From Lentisphaeria bacterium (lineage in GTDB: Bacteria > Verrucomicrobiota > Lentisphaeria > Victivallales > JAUVCU01), in NCBI GenBank assembly GCA_030590715.1, contig JAUVCU010000125.1:1-5702 (forward strand): 5,702 nt of DNA. The letters run 5' to 3'. Of the stretch, positions 5,454-5,702 are shown one piece after another (within the stretch, counting starts at the first letter, position 1; each line of letters begins with the position of its first letter). Made by a program: the position numbers and the translations under genes. The notes under the pieces are model-generated. The model searched no databases and was not told the DNA's origin. It was given only the letters and a program-made list of their open reading frames with translations.

Positions 5454-5702
5454 ATGTGTGGGATTTGCGTGGAGTATTATTATTCTCCAAAATCTGGAGC
5501 ATTAAATCATTTGAACGCATGCGTCAGCTGTCATAGTTCAAATTTTGTGCGCCAAGCTAAGCTTGGTGCTTCTTATATGGTGACCTGCCGCCAAAATGCA
5601 GGAAGTCCGTATCGTGGAAGGACCAACCACCCACCACGTATCGAGTGTTGCGCGTGTGGAAAAGTAACGAGCTGTACTTTTGTGCACAACAAACTGTACA
5701 AA
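5454..5702 (+). CDS. Cysteine-rich zinc-ribbon-like hypothetical protein, N-terminal part, cut by window edge
   Basis: The frame is open from 5412 to the right edge. Its first ATG is at 5454, giving at least 83 codons with no stop. I do not recognise the family. It begins MCGICVEYYYSPKSG and has nine cysteines: Cys2-x2-Cys5, then 17 residues, then Cys23-x2-Cys26 (a classic zinc-ribbon spacing), Cys45, Cys65/66/68 in IECCACGK, and Cys74. The later RIECCACGKVTSCTF resembles small zinc-ribbon proteins whose ribbon ends in a further CxxC, which would lie beyond the window. The likely property is zinc binding; nucleic-acid or protein contact is inference only. There is no good Shine-Dalgarno before 5454; a second in-frame ATG is at 5577. 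The frame begins 65 bases after the inverted-repeat segment and contains two palindromes, so coding status is not certain. Minus-strand frames are also open over 5530-5702, but they are shorter and lack a comparable motif. Confidence 0.45.
   Translation, partial: MCGICVEYYYSPKSGALNHLNACVSCHSSNFVRQAKLGASYMVTCRQNAGSPYRGRTNHPPRIECCACGKVTSCTFVHNKLYK
5509..5543. repeat. Inverted repeat inside the terminal open frame
   Basis: ATTTGAAC (5509-5516) and GTTCAAAT (5536-5543) are perfect 8-bp inverted arms with a 19-base interior. The perfect 10-base palindrome ACGCATGCGT (5515-5524) overlaps the left arm. Confidence 0.45.
5549..5569. repeat. Short strong hairpin inside the terminal open frame
   Basis: GCGCCAAGC (5549-5557) pairs with GCTTGGTGC (5561-5569) in a 9-bp stem with one G-U pair around a TAA loop. 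No T-tract follows, so it is not a terminator on the plus strand. It lies just before the second in-frame ATG at 5577. Confidence 0.5.

Noticed and set aside
5530..5702. Minus-strand frames open from the right edge
   Set aside because: All three are open for about 40-59 codons because the stretch is poor in stops. None shows a motif, and the plus frame is longer and has ordered cysteines.
5095..5702. CRISPR array or tRNA gene
   Set aside because: The repeats are inverted, not regularly spaced direct repeats, and no cloverleaf with a T-loop GTTCRANNC signature was found.

Overview
The window is bacterial chromosome at moderate GC, mostly housekeeping genes, with a repeat-rich, accessory-looking last 600 bases. 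The best taxonomic guess is a fermentative or facultatively anaerobic member of the Planctomycetes-Verrucomicrobia-Lentisphaerae group. This is weak inference from a pyruvate formate-lyase gene, a fused RpiB-GlyA protein and moderately divergent housekeeping proteins. No rRNA or other firm phylogenetic marker is present.

Left part (minus strand): the first 171 codons of pyruvate formate-lyase (pflB) run off the left edge. Upstream of it is an AT-rich leader with an imperfect palindrome next to the start. Next comes trmB (tRNA m7G46 methyltransferase), closed by a strong intrinsic terminator, so trmB and pflB are separate minus-strand units.

Centre (plus strand): a 125-base divergent intergenic region carries an extended -10 promoter. 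It drives a probable two-gene operon: a YwlE-type low-molecular-weight phosphatase, then a 572-residue protein fusing ribose-5-phosphate isomerase B to serine hydroxymethyltransferase. The gene order ywlE-rpiB-glyA is known from Firmicutes; here the last two are one polypeptide. A hairpin/T-tract terminator follows, then serS (seryl-tRNA synthetase, with an unusual motif 3) and its own terminator. The themes are serine/glycine/one-carbon metabolism, pentose phosphates, and translation (tRNA modification and Ser-tRNA charging).

Right part (5095-5702): no housekeeping gene. It holds several hairpins and a roughly 200-base segment bounded by inverted repeats (8-bp outer and 14-bp inner arms, both perfect). 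After that comes an open frame that leaves the window at the right edge and encodes a cysteine-rich, zinc-ribbon-like protein starting CxxC-x17-CxxC. The segment could be an integron attC-like site with a cassette gene, or a REPIN/MITE-type palindromic repeat. The sequence alone does not decide.
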